NCBI GenBank assembly: GCA_011525915.1
Contig: WYBM01000086.1
Span: 1 to 35,710, forward strand
Source of the DNA: Ardenticatenaceae bacterium
GTDB lineage: Bacteria > Chloroflexota > Anaerolineae > Promineifilales > Promineifilaceae
Reading direction: 5' to 3'
DNA: 35,710 nt
The notes beneath the pieces were generated by a model. It saw only the letters and a list, made by a program, of their open reading frames with translations. It did not search any database and was not told the DNA's origin. Shown here in pieces: positions 7,843 through 15,515 of the stretch (position 1 is the first letter of the stretch; every line of letters starts with the position of its first letter). The translations under genes were made by a program, and so were the position numbers.

Positions 7843-8736
7843 ATGCGAACATACCCTTTCATGCAAGTAGACGCCTTCACAGACCAGCCATTGGCCGGGA
7901 ACCCCTGCGCCATTATCTTTGATGCGGATGATTTGAATGACACCCACAGGCTGGCCATTGCCCGCGAAATGAATCTGTCAGAAACAGCGTTTGTGGTGAA
8001 CTCGGACGCCGCCGATTTTGGCGCGCGTTACTTCACACCGGCCGAAGAAATACCGCTGGCGGGGCACCCCACCATTGCCACCGTCTTTGCTCTGGTGGAA
8101 ACCGGGCGGCTGGTGCTGACACAAGAGGTAACCACTCTATCGTTGGAACTGCGCGTCGGGCCCATTGCGGTGGAGGTGATAGCCGCACACGGCCGTGTCC
8201 AGCGCATCACCATGTCGCAAAAAAAGCCGCAGTTCCTGTCTACCCATGATCCCACGGCCGTCATGCCCGTCTTTGGTCTGACGGTCGACGATCTGCTGCC
8301 CGGTGTGCCCATTCAGACGGTCAGCACCGGCACGCCGCAGCTTATGATCCCGATGCGGGACCTGGACGCGCTGCGCCGGGCGCGCCTGGACACGGTGGCT
8401 TACAACAGGCTGCGCGCCAATGCTGACTTTTTTAGCCCTCACCTGTTTTGCCTGCAGGGGGTCACGCCGGCAGGGCACACCTTTGCCCGCCACTTTGGTA
8501 CACCGCCAGACATCATGGAAGACCCCTTTACCGGTTCTGCCACGGGCGGCATGGCCGCCTATGTGTGGCATCATGGGCTGATCGAACAACCGGTATTTGT
8601 GGCTGAACAAGGGCACTGGCTCAATAGACCCGGGCAAGGCTATGTGGAAGTCATTGGACCCCGTGAAGATATAACGATGGTGAAAGTGGGCGGCACGGCC
8701 GTCAGTGTCTTGCGCGGCGAATTTATGCTGGCCTGA
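7843..8736 (+). CDS. PhzF-family isomerase/epimerase-like protein
   Basis: 297 residues, the standard length of the PhzF family (diaminopimelate-epimerase fold). The N-terminal hallmark FMQVDAFTDQPLAGNPCAII (6-25) is present. The proposed catalytic acid lies in NLSETAFV (Glu47). FTPAEEIPLAGHPTIAT (about 65-81) and, in the second half, EDPFTGSATGGMAAY also match the family. The founding member isomerises a phenazine precursor, but most relatives are housekeeping enzymes of unknown substrate, and no phenazine genes are nearby. The start is fixed by family alignment; the ribosome-binding region lies inside the inverted repeat. The stop is 5 bp from the convergent glcD stop. Confidence 0.9.
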   Translation: MRTYPFMQVDAFTDQPLAGNPCAIIFDADDLNDTHRLAIAREMNLSETAFVVNSDAADFGARYFTPAEEIPLAGHPTIATVFALVETGRLVLTQEVTTLSLELRVGPIAVEVIAAHGRVQRITMSQKKPQFLSTHDPTAVMPVFGLTVDDLLPGVPIQTVSTGTPQLMIPMRDLDALRRARLDTVAYNRLRANADFFSPHLFCLQGVTPAGHTFARHFGTPPDIMEDPFTGSATGGMAAYVWHHGLIEQPVFVAEQGHWLNRPGQGYVEVIGPREDITMVKVGGTAVSVLRGEFMLA

Positions 8737-8741
8737 TGACA

Positions 8742-10211
8742 TCATTCCCGGGAAATAATCCCTTGCCTCTCCAGGGGGTGCATGCCGTGCGTTTTCAGAG
8801 CCGGCGCCTCGGCCGCCGGCGCCTCGGCACCGGGCAGCATTTTGCCCCGGTTGGCAATCTCTTTAGGGTCGATCTGGCGGCGAATGGCCACCATGATATC
8901 CAGGTCATCTTCCGCAAACATAGACGGCATATACTCACGCTTTTCCATGCCCACCCCATGCTCACCAGTAATAGAGCCACCCAGTTCAACGCACTTGCGC
9001 AAGATTTTACCGGCACACTCTTCGGCAAGCTCGAGCTGGCCGGGCACACGGCCGTCATACAAAATCAGCGGATGCAAATTGCCATCACCCGCGTGAAAGA
9101 CGTTGGCAATGCCCAGCCCATATTCCTGGCTTAAGCCGTGAATGTAGGCCAACGCTTCCCCCAAATGGCTGCGCGGCACGACACCATCTTGCACGACGTA
9201 ATCAGGACTCAGCCGTCCCACCGCCGAAAATGCACCTTTACGTCCTTTCCAAATGGTGGCCCGTTCCTCTTCGTCATTGGCTATGCGAATTTCGTAGGCG
9301 CCAGAAGCGTTGATTAACGGCCGTAAGGCCGCAAACTCCTGCTCTACCTGGGCCGCCTCCCCTTCCAACTCCACAATCAATAAGGCTTCAGCATTTGCCG
9401 GATAACCAGCATGAACGGCCGCTTCTGCTGCTTTGATCGCCAACCGATCCATGATCTCCATCGCCCCCGGCAGCAAACCGGAGGCCACCACACTGGCCAC
9501 GGCCTCACCAGCCGTCTTGACATCGTGGTAAGCCGCCAACACCGTGCGATAGAGCTCCGGCCGGGGTAATAACCGTACCGTGATCTCCAGAGCAATGCCA
9601 AACAACCCTTCAGACCCCACAAACAGGCCTACCAGGTCAGGGCCCACACCTACACCCTCGGCACTCTCACCACCAAAGGTCAGCACTTCGCCATCAGCCA
9701 GTACCACCTTTAGGCCTAAAATGTGGTTGCTGGTCATGCCATATTTCAGACAATGTGCGCCGCCGGAGTTAAAAGCCACGTTGCCGCCAATGGTACATAC
9801 CGATTGGCTGGAAGGGTCCGGCGCATAATAAAGGCCGTAAGGGGCAGCGGCCTGGGAGATGTGCAAATTGACCACACCAGGCTGCACCACGGCCGTACGC
9901 TGCTCCGGGTCAATCTTTATGATGTTGTTGAGACGATTGAGGCCAATCACAATGCCGTCAGCAATAGGTAAAGAGCCACCAGACAGGCTGGTGCCGCTGC
10001 CACGAGCCACAAAAGGCACGCCATAGTCGTGGCACAGACGCACAGTCTGGACCACCTCCTCGGCCGCTTCAGGCAGCACCACGGCCGTAGCCTGCTGCCG
10101 AAAACCCGTCAACGCATCTGATTCATAAGCCAGCATATGCACCCCTTCGGTCAACAATCGCGCCGGTGGGTATAGCTGCCGCAGGGCTGTTAAAAAATTT
10201 GTGTCGCTCAT
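8742..10211 (-). CDS. glcD: FAD-linked D-lactate/glycolate oxidase subunit (GlcD family)
   Basis: 489 residues. An N-terminal FAD_binding_4 domain (PCMH type) holds the FAD contacts ARGSGTSLSGGSL (about 65-77), PDPSSQ and IGGNVAFNSGGAH. A C-terminal FAD-oxidase domain has HAGDGNLHPLI and GSITGEHGVG. These are the signatures of GlcD and the D-lactate dehydrogenases that oxidise 2-hydroxy acids to 2-oxo acids. I take the ATG at 10211 (MSDTNFL) because AAGGGG precedes it and the longer frame adds non-family sequence. The C-terminal tail has an Ala/Pro-rich stretch. It is divergent from lutA across 108 bp, so the locus probably responds jointly to lactate or glycolate. Whether D-lactate or glycolate is the substrate is open. 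Confidence 0.9.
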   Translation of the reverse strand: MSDTNFLTALRQLYPPARLLTEGVHMLAYESDALTGFRQQATAVVLPEAAEEVVQTVRLCHDYGVPFVARGSGTSLSGGSLPIADGIVIGLNRLNNIIKIDPEQRTAVVQPGVVNLHISQAAAPYGLYYAPDPSSQSVCTIGGNVAFNSGGAHCLKYGMTSNHILGLKVVLADGEVLTFGGESAEGVGVGPDLVGLFVGSEGLFGIALEITVRLLPRPELYRTVLAAYHDVKTAGEAVASVVASGLLPGAMEIMDRLAIKAAEAAVHAGYPANAEALLIVELEGEAAQVEQEFAALRPLINASGAYEIRIANDEEERATIWKGRKGAFSAVGRLSPDYVVQDGVVPRSHLGEALAYIHGLSQEYGLGIANVFHAGDGNLHPLILYDGRVPGQLELAEECAGKILRKCVELGGSITGEHGVGMEKREYMPSMFAEDDLDIMVAIRRQIDPKEIANRGKMLPGAEAPAAEAPALKTHGMHPLERQGIISRE

Positions 10212-10319
10212 TGTTTGCCCCTTCACCCCCTCCCCAGTATACTGATTCGCTACATCATGCCCATTATAACCGGTAATCGAAAGGGGTTCACCAATTACCA
10301 TTTACCAATGGCTGACTCC

Positions 10320-11036
10320 ATGAAAAAAATCGCTCTCTGTGTCACTTGTATTGTCGATCAGATTATGCCTGAAGTGGGCGTAGCGGCCGTCAGGCTGCTG
10401 CGCCGCGCCGGGTATGATGTGGCATTCCCCCCGGCCCAAACGTGCTGCGGCCAACCCTTTTTTAACAGCGGTTTTGTCAGCCAGGCGCATGACCTGGCTC
10501 GGCGAACGATAGCCATTTTTGAGCCTTACACGGCGGTCGTTTTACCCAGCGGCTCGTGTACGGCCATGATACGCGTAGAGTACCCTCACCTATTGGCGGA
10601 CGATGATCTATGGCACGGCCGTGCCCGCTCTTTAGCGGCCAAAACTTACGAACTAGGGGAATTCCTCAGCCAGCAGGCCCACTGGCAGCCGCCCCAAACC
10701 GCCGCCGCCCCCAGCGTCACCTACCATGATTCCTGCCATATGTGCCGGCTGCTAGGTTTGGGGGACGATTCGCGCCGCTTGCTCACGGCCGCTGGCTGTG
10801 ATGTGCGGGAAATGCCGGAATCAGACCGCTGCTGCGGCTTTGGCGGCCTCTTTTCCCTACGCCTGCCTGAAGTGAGCAATGCCATGACGGACGTTAAGCT
10901 GCACCACGCCCAGGCCACCGGCGCTGACATTCTGGTCACGGCCGACCCTGGCTGCCTGATGCACATGCGGGGTCTGGCCCACGGCCGTCGCCTGGAACAC
11001 CTGGCTACGGTACTGGCAGCGCTGCTGCCCGAATAG
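10320..11036 (+). CDS. lutA: L-lactate utilisation protein LutA (CCG-domain Fe-S subunit)
   Basis: 238 residues from the ATG at 10320 (MKKIALCVTCIVDQ), the start that matches the family; an in-frame ATG at 10308 adds four residues. Two cysteine-rich CCG motifs are present: TCCGQPFFNSG near residue 40 and RCCGFGGLFS near residue 168, with SGSC and HDSCHMC between them. These CCG domains bind an Fe-S cluster in LutA, GlcF and heterodisulfide-reductase subunits. LutABC together oxidise L-lactate to pyruvate at the membrane or in the cytoplasm. It is the first gene of lutA-lutB-lutC. The GlcD subunit transcribed the other way may also use this protein as its electron partner. Confidence 0.92.
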   Translation: MKKIALCVTCIVDQIMPEVGVAAVRLLRRAGYDVAFPPAQTCCGQPFFNSGFVSQAHDLARRTIAIFEPYTAVVLPSGSCTAMIRVEYPHLLADDDLWHGRARSLAAKTYELGEFLSQQAHWQPPQTAAAPSVTYHDSCHMCRLLGLGDDSRRLLTAAGCDVREMPESDRCCGFGGLFSLRLPEVSNAMTDVKLHHAQATGADILVTADPGCLMHMRGLAHGRRLEHLATVLAALLPE

Positions 11037-11082
11037 ACCTAAGGGTTCACTCAAAAACAACGTTGGCCTTTTGCCAAGTAAT

Positions 11083-11110
11083 CAGCGATCAGTGTCCAGT
11101 CATCAGTCTG
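11083..11110. repeat. Heptanucleotide CAGTNNN repeat, 4 units
   Basis: CAGCGAT, CAGTGTC, CAGTCAT and CAGTCTG in 7-bp register in the gap between lutA and lutB. Same family as at 137, 12549 and 13658. Confidence 0.65.
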
Positions 11111-11142
11111 GAAAGACACGCAACTGAATGAGGAACGATACT

Positions 11143-12561
11143 ATGTCCATGCCACAATCCGCTACGATGACCCAATTTCGGCACAGCGCCACCATTGCCA
11201 TTGCTGATATTCATTTGCAAGGGGCATTAGAAGGGGCCACCAACAAGTTTGTCGGTGGGCGGCTGGCCGCGCTAGCCGAATTACCAGACGCCGATGCGCT
11301 GCGTGACCATTTTAAAGCCATTCGCTCGGCCACGTTAGCCAATCTGGCACATTATCTGACCCTATTTGAAACAAAAGCCACCCTGGCAGGCGCCCAAGTC
11401 CATTGGGCCCGAACAGGTCAGGAAGCGGTGGGCATTGTGCTGGCTATTGCCCGGCAGCAGGGGGCAAAATTGGTGACCAAAAGTAAATCTATGGTCACAG
11501 AAGAAATACGTCTGAACACAGCCCTGGAGGCCAATGGCATCGAACCGGTAGAGACTGACTTGGGTGAATGGATCATCCAACTGGCCCAGGAACCACCTTC
11601 ACATATCATTGGCCCGGCCATTCATAAAACGCGGCAGCAGGTTGCCGCGCTCTTTAGTGAGCAAGTGGGGCGCGAGTTGTCACCTGATGATATTGACCAG
11701 CTTACCGCAGAAGCACGGCGCATGTTACGCACAAAATTCTTACAGGCTGATATTGGCATCAGCGGCGGTAACCTGGGGGTCGCCGAAACGGGCAGCCTGG
11801 TGCTGGTGACCAACGAGGGCAACGGCCGTCTTGTCACCTCTGCCCCCCCTGTGCACATCGCCATCATGGGCATTGAAAAAATCTGCCCTGATTGGGACGC
11901 CGCCGCCGTCTGGCTCTCGCTGCTGGCCCGCAGCGCCACCGGCCAGCCCATGTCCATTTATACCACTGTCATCACCGGCCCTCGTCGCCAAACCGACCCC
12001 GACGGCCCGGAAGAAGTACACATCATTTTGCTGGACAACGGTCGCAGCCAGCAGGTAGGCACAGAATATGAGGAAATTCTACAATGCATTCGCTGCGGCG
12101 CCTGCCTGAACGTCTGCCCCGTTTATAAAAAGGCCGGCGGCCACGCCTATGGCAGCCCCTACAGCGGCCCGGTGGGCGCGGTGGTGACACCGCTCTTTTT
12201 TGGCCTCGAAGCGTATGCTGCCCTACCCCAGGCCAGCACGTTGTGCGGCGCCTGCAAGGATGCCTGCCCGGCGCGCATTGATATTCCGCGCCTGTTATTG
12301 GCGCTGCGCCGTGACGAAGTAGCCCACCATCTGCTGCCCTGGCGGGAAGAAAAAGCAGAAGCATTGGCCGCCTATGTGCTGGGCAGCGCGGCCCGTATGA
12401 ACTTTGTTACCAGGCTGGGGCGCTGGGGACAACGGCCGTTTTTGCAAGACGGGTCACTCAACCTGCCTTTTAACCTGGGTGATGGTCGGGAACTGCCGGC
12501 CCTGGCGCCCAAACCCTTCAGGCAGTTATGGCAGGACGGTGACCTGACCAGTGATCAGTAG
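11143..12561 (+). CDS. lutB: L-lactate utilisation iron-sulfur protein LutB
   Basis: 472 residues from the ATG at 11143, chosen because AGGA lies 8 bp before it; an in-frame ATG at 11128 has no such site. The N-terminal two thirds are the LUD domain (ISGGNLGVAETGSLVLVTNEGNGR and flanks). The C-terminal part is ferredoxin-like with two 4Fe-4S motifs, CIRCGACLNVCP (315-326) and CGACKDACP (from 368), as in LutB/YkgF. It passes electrons from lactate oxidation. The last residues and the stop codon fall inside a heptanucleotide repeat (12549-12607), so the extreme C-terminus SDQ is repeat-encoded and unlikely to be functionally important. Operon with lutA (106 bp upstream) and lutC (90 bp downstream). 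Confidence 0.93.
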   Translation: MSMPQSATMTQFRHSATIAIADIHLQGALEGATNKFVGGRLAALAELPDADALRDHFKAIRSATLANLAHYLTLFETKATLAGAQVHWARTGQEAVGIVLAIARQQGAKLVTKSKSMVTEEIRLNTALEANGIEPVETDLGEWIIQLAQEPPSHIIGPAIHKTRQQVAALFSEQVGRELSPDDIDQLTAEARRMLRTKFLQADIGISGGNLGVAETGSLVLVTNEGNGRLVTSAPPVHIAIMGIEKICPDWDAAAVWLSLLARSATGQPMSIYTTVITGPRRQTDPDGPEEVHIILLDNGRSQQVGTEYEEILQCIRCGACLNVCPVYKKAGGHAYGSPYSGPVGAVVTPLFFGLEAYAALPQASTLCGACKDACPARIDIPRLLLALRRDEVAHHLLPWREEKAEALAAYVLGSAARMNFVTRLGRWGQRPFLQDGSLNLPFNLGDGRELPALAPKPFRQLWQDGDLTSDQ

Positions 12562-12607
12562 TCAGTGATCAGTAGTCAGTGATCAGTAGTCAGTAGTCAG
12601 TAGTCAG
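12549..12607. repeat. Heptanucleotide tandem repeat, 8 units
   Basis: Eight perfect 7-bp units alternating CAGTGAT and CAGTAGT, plus a partial unit, spanning the 3' end of lutB and the lutB-lutC gap. The lutB stop TAG is part of the second unit. This is the most regular copy of the family in the window and could vary in length by slippage. Confidence 0.95.
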
Positions 12608-12651
12608 GTGTTGGTTGCCCTCCATCAATTCCTGATAACCACTAATCCAAC

Positions 12652-13284
12652 ATGAGTGCACGCGACGAAATTTTAGAACGGCTTAAACAGGTACAACGCC
12701 ATGAGCCTTTACCCCCTCCCTGGCAATCACGGCGGGACTTTGCCGACCTGGCGGCGCGTTTCGTACAGGTGTTAACGGCTGCCAAAGGCGAAGTCTACCA
12801 GGTAGAGAGCCTGGCCGCAGCCTATGAAATGACCAACCAGCTGCTGCGGCAAATGGAAGCCGAACGGGTGGTACTCAACGATGAACGGCCGTTGCGCAAC
12901 CTGCCCCATCTGTCTTCCATCACTTATCACCTTGTCGGCCAGGAAGATGACGCCTTACGAAACTTTTGCGCCACGGCAGACGCCGGTCTAAGCAGCGCCG
13001 ACGCCGCGCTGGCAGAAACGGGCACTATTGTCCTCACCAATGGGCCAGGCAAAAGCCGCCTGGCCACGCTGCTGCCCCCGGTACACATTGCCCTCGTGCC
13101 CACCACAGCGCTGACAACCGATTTATTCACCTGGGCGGTAGACTTTAGCCGGCAGCGATTACAGTCATCGCTGCCGGCCAACATCAACTTTATCAGCGGC
13201 CCCAGTAAAACAGCGGACATCGAGCAAACGATGGCCGTCGGCGTCCACGGCCCCAAACGTTTTGTAGCCATACTGTACGATTAA
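12652..13284 (+). CDS. lutC: LUD-domain lactate utilisation protein LutC
   Basis: 210 residues, a single LUD domain. The family core is visible in the second half: SADAALAETGTIVLTNG, then SRLATLLPPVHIALV, and close to the end FISGPSKTADIEQ followed by GVHGP, all hallmarks of LutC/YkgG. It is the third subunit of the L-lactate oxidation complex. The start MSARDEILERL matches family N-termini. It stands 90 bp after lutB; the gap is filled mainly by the heptanucleotide repeat. No LutR-type repressor and no lactate permease lie in the window. Confidence 0.93.
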   Translation: MSARDEILERLKQVQRHEPLPPPWQSRRDFADLAARFVQVLTAAKGEVYQVESLAAAYEMTNQLLRQMEAERVVLNDERPLRNLPHLSSITYHLVGQEDDALRNFCATADAGLSSADAALAETGTIVLTNGPGKSRLATLLPPVHIALVPTTALTTDLFTWAVDFSRQRLQSSLPANINFISGPSKTADIEQTMAVGVHGPKRFVAILYD

Positions 13285-13313
13285 CCAGTGTCTATGGCAC
13301 GGGCAAACCATAA

Positions 13314-13341
13314 GGGCGAGGCAAAATCAACTGCCTCGCCC
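13314..13341. terminator. Hairpin between convergent genes (terminator-like, no T-run)
   Basis: GGGCGAGGCA and TGCCTCGCCC form a perfect 10-bp stem with an 8-nt loop, 30 bp after lutC and 20 bp before the convergent small-protein stop. There is no U-tract on either side, so it may stabilise 3' ends rather than terminate by itself. Confidence 0.55.
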
Positions 13342-13360
13342 CTGGCCGATACCATCGTTG

Positions 13361-13636
13361 TCAACGCACGACCGTTGGCAAATAGATGTGGAAAGTGCCG
13401 CCACTTACCGGCGGCGCACTCGCACCACACAGATAGCCGCTGCATAAAGTGCTGCCGTTTTGCACAGCACCCACTGCCGGCTGGCCGATGGCGCTGTGCA
13501 GGGCGAGATCACTCTGGCTCACCAGGCCACCGCCGCTGCTGAGCAGGCTGCGCGGCAGCATGTCACCGCCGGCCGCCGCCAACCCCACACCCAGCAACAG
13601 CACCATAAGCACCACGGTTATTCCTATACGTTTCAT
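13361..13636 (-). CDS. Small exported protein with IYLP C-terminus
   Basis: 91 residues. The N-terminal MKRIGITVVLMVLLLGVG plus an Ala-rich cleavage region is a clear signal peptide (cleavage near residues 20-24). The middle, with SQSDLALHSAIGQPAVGAV and then GYLCG, resembles a short beta-rich motif (TIGQP...GGF/YxxG) common in exported proteins of Chloroflexota. The protein ends in HIYLPTVVR, almost the same ending as the protein fragment at the window start. GGAGAA precedes the ATG. It follows the beta-helix protein on the same strand, separated by a 56-bp hairpin. The function is unknown; the C-terminus may be a sorting or anchoring signal. Confidence 0.7.
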   Translation of the reverse strand: MKRIGITVVLMVLLLGVGLAAAGGDMLPRSLLSSGGGLVSQSDLALHSAIGQPAVGAVQNGSTLCSGYLCGASAPPVSGGTFHIYLPTVVR

Positions 13637-13657
13637 AGTTATTCTCCAACCAGGGGT

Positions 13658-13726
13658 CAGTAATCAGTAGCCAGTGTTCAGTATTCAGTAAGCACTGACG
13701 ACTGTATACTGCTTACTGAACACTGG
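13658..13726. repeat. Heptanucleotide repeat folded into an inverted repeat
   Basis: Five units in 7-bp register (CAGTAAT, CAGTAGC, CAGTGTT, CAGTATT, CAGTAAG), with the inverse sequence on the far side. CCAGTGTTCAGTA (13671-13683) pairs with TACTGAACACTGG (13714-13726), and AGCA (13691-13694) extends the stem with TGCT. The only interruption is an extra TTCAGTA on the left arm, i.e. a one-heptamer duplication. It lies between two minus-strand genes and may act as a 3'-end structure. Confidence 0.8.
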
Positions 13727-13727
13727 A

Positions 13728-15170
13728 TTAATTACAGGCCACAGCGCTGGATGTGCCATCGCTCTTAGGCTGGTACGTGCCCAGGTCATAAGCGTGCACA
13801 CAACGCAACCCCGTACCTGCACCCGTGAACTTATTACCGATATAGCTGACGCCGGAATTAGCCACGGAAATACTGCCGGAGGCGGTGATCTCAAACAGAA
13901 AAGCGCTGCCCGTGGAGCTGACTTTGATGCTGCTGTTTTGTATTTGGGCATGGCCGTTGGTATAGACGGCAATGCCGCGATGCCCGCCGCAAATGTAACT
14001 GTTACGCACCATTGGCGAAGAGTTGCTCAACTGCAACCCAAAGCCAGTGCCGCTGGGATCATTACAGTTTTCCAGGCTGCTGGCGGCGCCCCCCATCAGA
14101 ATGCTGTTTTCTATCAGTGCCTGGGGGAAACCACTACTGATATTGACACTGCCAAACGCGGCGTTCACGGCCGTGCCAAACCCCGTCGCCCCACCGGCAA
14201 ACAAGGTGCTGCTGCGAATGATCGCTTCAGCATCATTCCAATAAGCGGCAAAGTGGCCCACACCGCCTGACCCGGTGACTTCAGCCACCACATTGTCCAC
14301 CACCGTGTCTCGGGTCGTCTGGGCGCTGTAGACCGCAATGCTGATCTGGCTGGCGCCCGTATTTTCAATGGTGAGGTCAGAAAGACGGCCGTTCTCCAGC
14401 AAATCCACCGTCGCCGCGGCATTGCTGGGGGCAGCGCTGGTACGGTTGGCGGTGATCACCGTGGCGTTGGGCCCGGAACCACGCACATGGACATACGCCT
14501 CTATGGTTACCAGGCTGCTTTCGGTATAAACGCCCGGCATCACCCGCACCAGATAGCGGTTGTCGGGGCCTGGGTTAGACACAGCGGCCAGCGCGTCTAC
14601 CACAGAGGTGTAATCACCACCGCTCTTAGCCACAGTGATAACGTTTTCATACTGTGCACCGCCGACATCATCTATGCCATCGGCAAAACCGGCGGGCACA
14701 CCTGTCAGACCTGACCAGGGGGCTGACTGCGCCTGCTCAGATTGCAAAGCGTAAGGTGCGGTGGCTAGCTGTTGGCGTGGAAAGGTGGTCAGGCCGCTGC
14801 CCGTATCCACACTGGTTTGCAAATAGCGAGTGGCGCTAGAAAATGTATCGGCGCCCAGGGGACAGCCGGTGGTGCAACTGCCACTGCCCAGCATGACGGA
14901 GAAGTAGCCGCCGCCGACGGCTACACTGCTCTGACTTTCCTGCCAGATCAATGTTCCGCCGCTGGCGGCGTCATAAATAGCAAAGGTCATGGGGTAACTA
15001 CCATCAGCCACCGGGTCACCACTGCCGTCTGCTAGAAAACCCTGGTAACTGATCAGGCCTGGGACACTGCCGCCAGCTGGCCCGGCCAGCAAACGCTGGC
15101 CGCCAGTCATGACTATTAGCGCCAGACATACCAAACCAACACCTATGATGCTCATCACTTTTCGATTCAT
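13728..15170 (-). CDS. Exported right-handed beta-helix (pectate-lyase-like fold) protein
   Basis: 480 residues from the ATG at 15170, which has a perfect GGAGGT four bases upstream. The signal peptide is about residues 1-28. Residues about 35-130 are a domain beginning VPGLISYQGFLADGSG, found at the N-terminus of many bacterial surface and tail-fibre-like proteins (ISYQG.L...G.PV.DG.Y.M.F.IYD). Residues about 175-465 contain VMPGVYTESSLVTIEAYVHV and repeated short strands (LIENSILMGG, MVRNSYICGG, QIQNSSIKV), a parallel beta-helix like pectate lyases and pectinesterases. Catalytic residues of a known carbohydrase are not recognised, so binding or structural function is as likely as catalysis. 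It sits upstream of the small exported protein in the same direction. Confidence 0.8.
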   Translation of the reverse strand: MNRKVMSIIGVGLVCLALIVMTGGQRLLAGPAGGSVPGLISYQGFLADGSGDPVADGSYPMTFAIYDAASGGTLIWQESQSSVAVGGGYFSVMLGSGSCTTGCPLGADTFSSATRYLQTSVDTGSGLTTFPRQQLATAPYALQSEQAQSAPWSGLTGVPAGFADGIDDVGGAQYENVITVAKSGGDYTSVVDALAAVSNPGPDNRYLVRVMPGVYTESSLVTIEAYVHVRGSGPNATVITANRTSAAPSNAAATVDLLENGRLSDLTIENTGASQISIAVYSAQTTRDTVVDNVVAEVTGSGGVGHFAAYWNDAEAIIRSSTLFAGGATGFGTAVNAAFGSVNISSGFPQALIENSILMGGAASSLENCNDPSGTGFGLQLSNSSPMVRNSYICGGHRGIAVYTNGHAQIQNSSIKVSSTGSAFLFEITASGSISVANSGVSYIGNKFTGAGTGLRCVHAYDLGTYQPKSDGTSSAVACN

Positions 15171-15228
15171 GTTTACCTCCAACGAGGCAACCGGGAGTTA
15201 TCACTGTCCACCGATTACCGATAATAGA

Positions 15229-15441
15229 TTACGGATCAACGACCCCTCCCGCTGGCCCACCTTCAGCCGGCAGCATCTGCTGTACGATGGTCAGCATATC
15301 TGCCCATTCGCGGAAATAATGCACTTCGCCGGTAGGTACGTGTTGTACCCGGCCACGCCATTCGGTATGGCCGTGTTCAATGGCCTGCGCCCACACACGA
15401 ATCACAAACAGATGGGTGCGAGGAGTACTGCTATCCTTCAT
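15229..15441 (-). CDS. Small conserved-looking protein of unknown function
   Basis: 70 residues, no signal peptide or membrane segment. The pattern FVIRVWAQ (about 12-19), then EWRGRVQHVPTGEVHYFREW (27-46) and a hydrophobic helix (MLTIVQQMLP) look like a compact alpha/beta domain, not a random frame. I believe similar short proteins occur in Chloroflexota but cannot name the family. It is 74 bp downstream of the large BTAD regulator on the same strand and could be co-transcribed with it. No strong ribosome-binding site is seen before the ATG at 15441. Confidence 0.6.
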   Translation of the reverse strand: MKDSSTPRTHLFVIRVWAQAIEHGHTEWRGRVQHVPTGEVHYFREWADMLTIVQQMLPAEGGPAGGVVDP

Positions 15442-15515
15442 GCTGCCAGCATAGCCGGCAGCTATCGTGGAGGTGTCGTAAGGTGAGGAGGTGAGAAGGG
15501 GTATTGTGACAAAAG

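Noticed and set aside
7843..8736. Phenazine biosynthesis gene
   Set aside because: PhzF-family proteins are widespread outside phenazine pathways and no other phz genes are present.
8736..9134. Plus-strand frame of 132 codons opposite glcD
   Set aside because: Antisense of a gene with clear FAD-oxidase motifs.
12549..12607. Repeat array as a possible CRISPR
   Set aside because: Units are only 7 bp with no unique spacers and no cas genes in the window.
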